A DNA stretch of 6,179 nucleotides from Gammaproteobacteria bacterium (GTDB lineage: Bacteria; Pseudomonadota; Gammaproteobacteria; UBA9339), in assembly GCA_018814965.1 (NCBI GenBank), contig JAHIYS010000094.1, positions 1-6,179 on the forward strand, given 5' to 3'. Positions 3,745 through 6,179 of this stretch are shown here, one piece after another; position 1 is the stretch's first letter; every line of letters starts with the position of its first letter. The notes under the pieces are model-generated. The model ran no database searches. It saw only the letters and a program-made list of their open reading frames with translations, and was not told the DNA's origin. The translations under genes and the position numbers were made by a program.

Positions 3745-6179
3745 TTATGTTTTTGCAGCTATTTTTTTGCGATAAAAGAATTTTCTTATTTCTTCAGCAA
3801 GAATAATAGAGGAAGCGATTGCAAAAATTATAAGCCACTCTGAAAGTTTGAGAGGGGTAGTGCGTAGGAGCTTCTGCATTATTGGGTTATAAATGGCAAA
3901 TAATTGCAATAAGATAATGATACCCGTAGCGCCCACTAAAAATTTATTTGAAAAAGGATTTGTCTGAAAAATTGATTTTGATTCATGACGACAACTCCAG
4001 ACATTAAGCCACTGGAATACCGCAAGTGTTGTAAAAGAGATCGTCCAAGCTTTCGTGAGATTATTTGCAAAATATCCTTTAAAAATAAAGAGTGTTCCCA
4101 GCATCATTGGGATAGCCATTATAAATATTCTTTGTGCCATAAGTTTGTCAATAAGATGTTTTTTCGGTCGTTTGAAGCCGCCGTCAAGTAGCCCTTCTTC
4201 TTTAGGCTCCATAACAAGAGCTACGTCAAGAAAACCATCAGTAACAAAGTTAAGCCAAATGATTTGAGCAGGCAAAATAGGGAGGGGATAGCCTAAAATA
4301 AGAGCGCCAACAATTGTTAGTGTTTCTCCACAGCTGGTTGAGAAAAGATAAAGAAGCACTTTTTGGATGGTTTTATAGATGTTTCTGCCTTCTTCGATGG
4401 CTGATACAATGCTGCTAAAGTTATCATCTAAAAGTACAATATCGGAAGCTTCTTTTGCTACCTCGGTACCAATTCTTCCCATTGCTACGCCAAGATCAGC
4501 TGCTACTAGCGAAGGCGCATCGTTAACGCCATCCCCTGTCATGGCGACAATCTTCCCCGTTGATTTATATGCAGTTATGATCCTTAATTTATGTTCTGGG
4601 GTCACTCGTGCAAATACTGTGGTTTTGTCTAACTTGTCAGCAAGTTCAACGTCGGAAAAAGAATCTATCTCTTGTCCAGTAAGAATCATATCATTATCTT
4701 TGTAAATGGTAGCTTCTTTGGCTATTGTTTGCGCTGTAAGTTTGTGGTCACCGGTAATCATTACCACTCGAATTCCAGCAGAAATAGTTTTTTGTATAGC
4801 TTCAGCTACTTCTGGCCGAATGGTGTCTTTCATACCTAAGAATCCTACAAAGGTAAGTGACTTGATTTCTTCTGGTACAAGTGTTTGTGGAACTTCATCG
4901 GTTTTGGCTAGTGCAACAATCCGCAATCCTTCCTGCGACATGGAGGTATAAATTGATTCTAGTTCAGATCTATGTTTTTCGCTTAGATTATGGGTTTTGC
5001 CAGCACTCCATATTTTTTGCGAGAGATCTAAAATAACTTCTGGAGCCCCAACAACAGATAAAAACTTTTTGCCATCAAGTTGATGAACAGTGCCATGGTA
5101 TTTGAGATTATAATCAAATGGAATTTCATTAATAAGAGGAGATTCTTCCTCTAAATCATCTTTGCAAAAACCGATTTTTTCTCCAAACACAAGCATTGCT
5201 GCTTCGGTGGGGTCTCCAGTGACATGCCATGATTTTTCATCTTCAGAAAACATCACATGAGAGTTTTTCGCTGAAAATACCGCTATTTTGCCAGCAAATA
5301 AAAGATCAGGGTGATCGGTTGGACCAACCATATTGCCATTTAATCGAATTTCTCCTTTTGGCTCATAACCCACACCTCCTATATCAAAAAACTTTCCGTC
5401 TATATATGCTCTTTGGATAACTAACTCATTTTTTGTAATAGTACCTGTTTTATCAACAGCAATGATTTGGGTTTGGCCTAGGGCTTCGACAGCCTGAAGT
5501 TTTTTTATTAAAGCATTTCGTTTGGACATTCTCCATACACCACTTGCAAGAACTAGGGTCATTACAATCGGGAGTCCTTCGGGGATAATGGATACTGCAA
5601 GCGAGACTACAATAGTAAACATATCCTTTATCGGGTTGCCAGATATTATGCCAAATAAAAATAGTAAGACGCTTATGGTTGCAACGACAATGATTATGAT
5701 ATGAGAAAGATAGCGAACATTGGTTTTTAGAGGGATTTCGGTATCAATCGTTGCAATTTCTTTTGAAATCTTTCCAATTACAGTATTAATCCCTGTTGCT
5801 ACTACAATTGCTTTACCATTTCCAGAAAGAACATGGGTGCCTTTAAAAACAATATTTTTTTGTTCGGTGGTTGGAAGGTGGTTGCCATTTATAGGGTCAG
5901 TTATTTTTTGTTTTGGTTCCGATTCTCCAGTTAGAGAAGCCTCATCAATTTTTAGATTTACTGCCATAATCATTCTGGCGTCTGCTGGTATTTTTTCTCC
6001 TTCCCTTAAGATAATTATGTCGCCTGGAACCAATTCTTTGTCAGATACGATTAGTTCTTTTCCTTCGCGGAGTATGGTTGCTTTTGTCTCGACGAATTTG
6101 TTAAGGGCAAGAAGAGTGTTTTGTGCTTTCCCTTCTTGGATCGCTCCGATAACCGCATTAAAAAGAAGAACGGCAAAAA
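3745..6179 (-). CDS. P-type cation-transporting ATPase, Ca2+-pump type, 5' end missing
   Basis: An ATP-driven cation pump of the inner membrane, P2-type (Ca2+-ATPase-like). 810 residues are visible; the frame is open through the right edge, so the N-terminus and first membrane helices (roughly 100 residues by comparison with the family) are missing. Domain order in visible numbering: end of M2 (about 1-12), actuator domain with TGES (83-86), M3-M4 with PEGLP (199-203), phosphorylation motif DKTGT with D242, nucleotide-binding domain, hinge MITGDH (473-478), TGDGVNDAP (547-555), then M5-M10 to the C-terminus. Ion-site residues: E in PEGLP, E618 in M5, N643, T646 and D647 in M6 (NFVTDG). Odd points: the KGAPE motif reads VVGAPE, with V376 in place of lysine; the M5 Asn of the animal Ca2+ pump is Ser (S615); the M8 Glu is Gln (Q722). 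The TTG at 6031-6033 is internal, not the start. Calcium is likely but not proven as substrate. Confidence 0.93.
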   Translation of the reverse strand, partial: FAVLLFNAVIGAIQEGKAQNTLLALNKFVETKATILREGKELIVSDKELVPGDIIILREGEKIPADARMIMAVNLKIDEASLTGESEPKQKITDPINGNHLPTTEQKNIVFKGTHVLSGNGKAIVVATGINTVIGKISKEIATIDTEIPLKTNVRYLSHIIIIVVATISVLLFLFGIISGNPIKDMFTIVVSLAVSIIPEGLPIVMTLVLASGVWRMSKRNALIKKLQAVEALGQTQIIAVDKTGTITKNELVIQRAYIDGKFFDIGGVGYEPKGEIRLNGNMVGPTDHPDLLFAGKIAVFSAKNSHVMFSEDEKSWHVTGDPTEAAMLVFGEKIGFCKDDLEEESPLINEIPFDYNLKYHGTVHQLDGKKFLSVVGAPEVILDLSQKIWSAGKTHNLSEKHRSELESIYTSMSQEGLRIVALAKTDEVPQTLVPEEIKSLTFVGFLGMKDTIRPEVAEAIQKTISAGIRVVMITGDHKLTAQTIAKEATIYKDNDMILTGQEIDSFSDVELADKLDKTTVFARVTPEHKLRIITAYKSTGKIVAMTGDGVNDAPSLVAADLGVAMGRIGTEVAKEASDIVLLDDNFSSIVSAIEEGRNIYKTIQKVLLYLFSTSCGETLTIVGALILGYPLPILPAQIIWLNFVTDGFLDVALVMEPKEEGLLDGGFKRPKKHLIDKLMAQRIFIMAIPMMLGTLFIFKGYFANNLTKAWTISFTTLAVFQWLNVWSCRHESKSIFQTNPFSNKFLVGATGIIILLQLFAIYNPIMQKLLRTTPLKLSEWLIIFAIASSIILAEEIRKFFYRKKIAAKT

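Noticed and set aside
3985..5704. Several plus-strand open frames of 60-108 codons opposite the ATPase gene
   Set aside because: All are antisense shadows of the long ATPase frame, with low-complexity translations and no family resemblance.
6031..6033. TTG as a start codon for the ATPase
   Set aside because: The frame stays open upstream and encodes the conserved M2 end and actuator segment, so the true start lies beyond the right edge.

Overview
The window looks like an AT-rich gammaproteobacterial chromosome. The main reason is gene order: tsaD is transcribed away from rpsU, and rpsU is followed by yqeY and dnaG. This is the classic macromolecular-synthesis locus, in the version that keeps yqeY between rpsU and dnaG (as in Pseudomonas; E. 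coli has lost yqeY here). The visible DnaG N-terminus resembles E. coli DnaG and has its zinc ligands at the same residue numbers (C40, H43, C61, C64). Low GC and clusters of small palindromic repeats would fit a Legionellales or Coxiella-like host-associated lineage. That placement is inference, not something the sequence proves.

Layout. Positions 1-1226 (minus strand) hold the operon rpsU - yqeY - dnaG, with dnaG running off the left edge. A sigma70-like promoter upstream of rpsU lies in the 113-bp divergent gap shared with tsaD. Positions 1340-2353 (plus) hold complete tsaD. Positions 2354-2713 are a gene-poor gap with a startless open frame on the minus strand that may be a gene remnant. 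Positions 2714-3373 (plus) hold a YgjP-type zinc metallopeptidase that begins with TTG. Positions 3374-3744 are a repeat cluster between convergent genes: three copies of a palindromic element and a separate perfect hairpin. From 3745 to the right edge (minus) lies a P-type cation ATPase of the Ca2+-pump type, with its 5' end beyond the window.

How the genes relate. rpsU (ribosomal protein S21), yqeY (tRNA-metabolism-like protein) and dnaG (primase) tie translation to replication initiation. TsaD makes the t6A modification on tRNAs reading ANN codons. The YgjP-like protein and the ATPase are not obviously linked to this housekeeping block or to each other.

No new multi-gene system is visible here. 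The items most worth a second look are the ATPase, which lacks the usual lysine of the nucleotide-binding KGA motif, the repeat cluster, and the unexplained open frame after tsaD.
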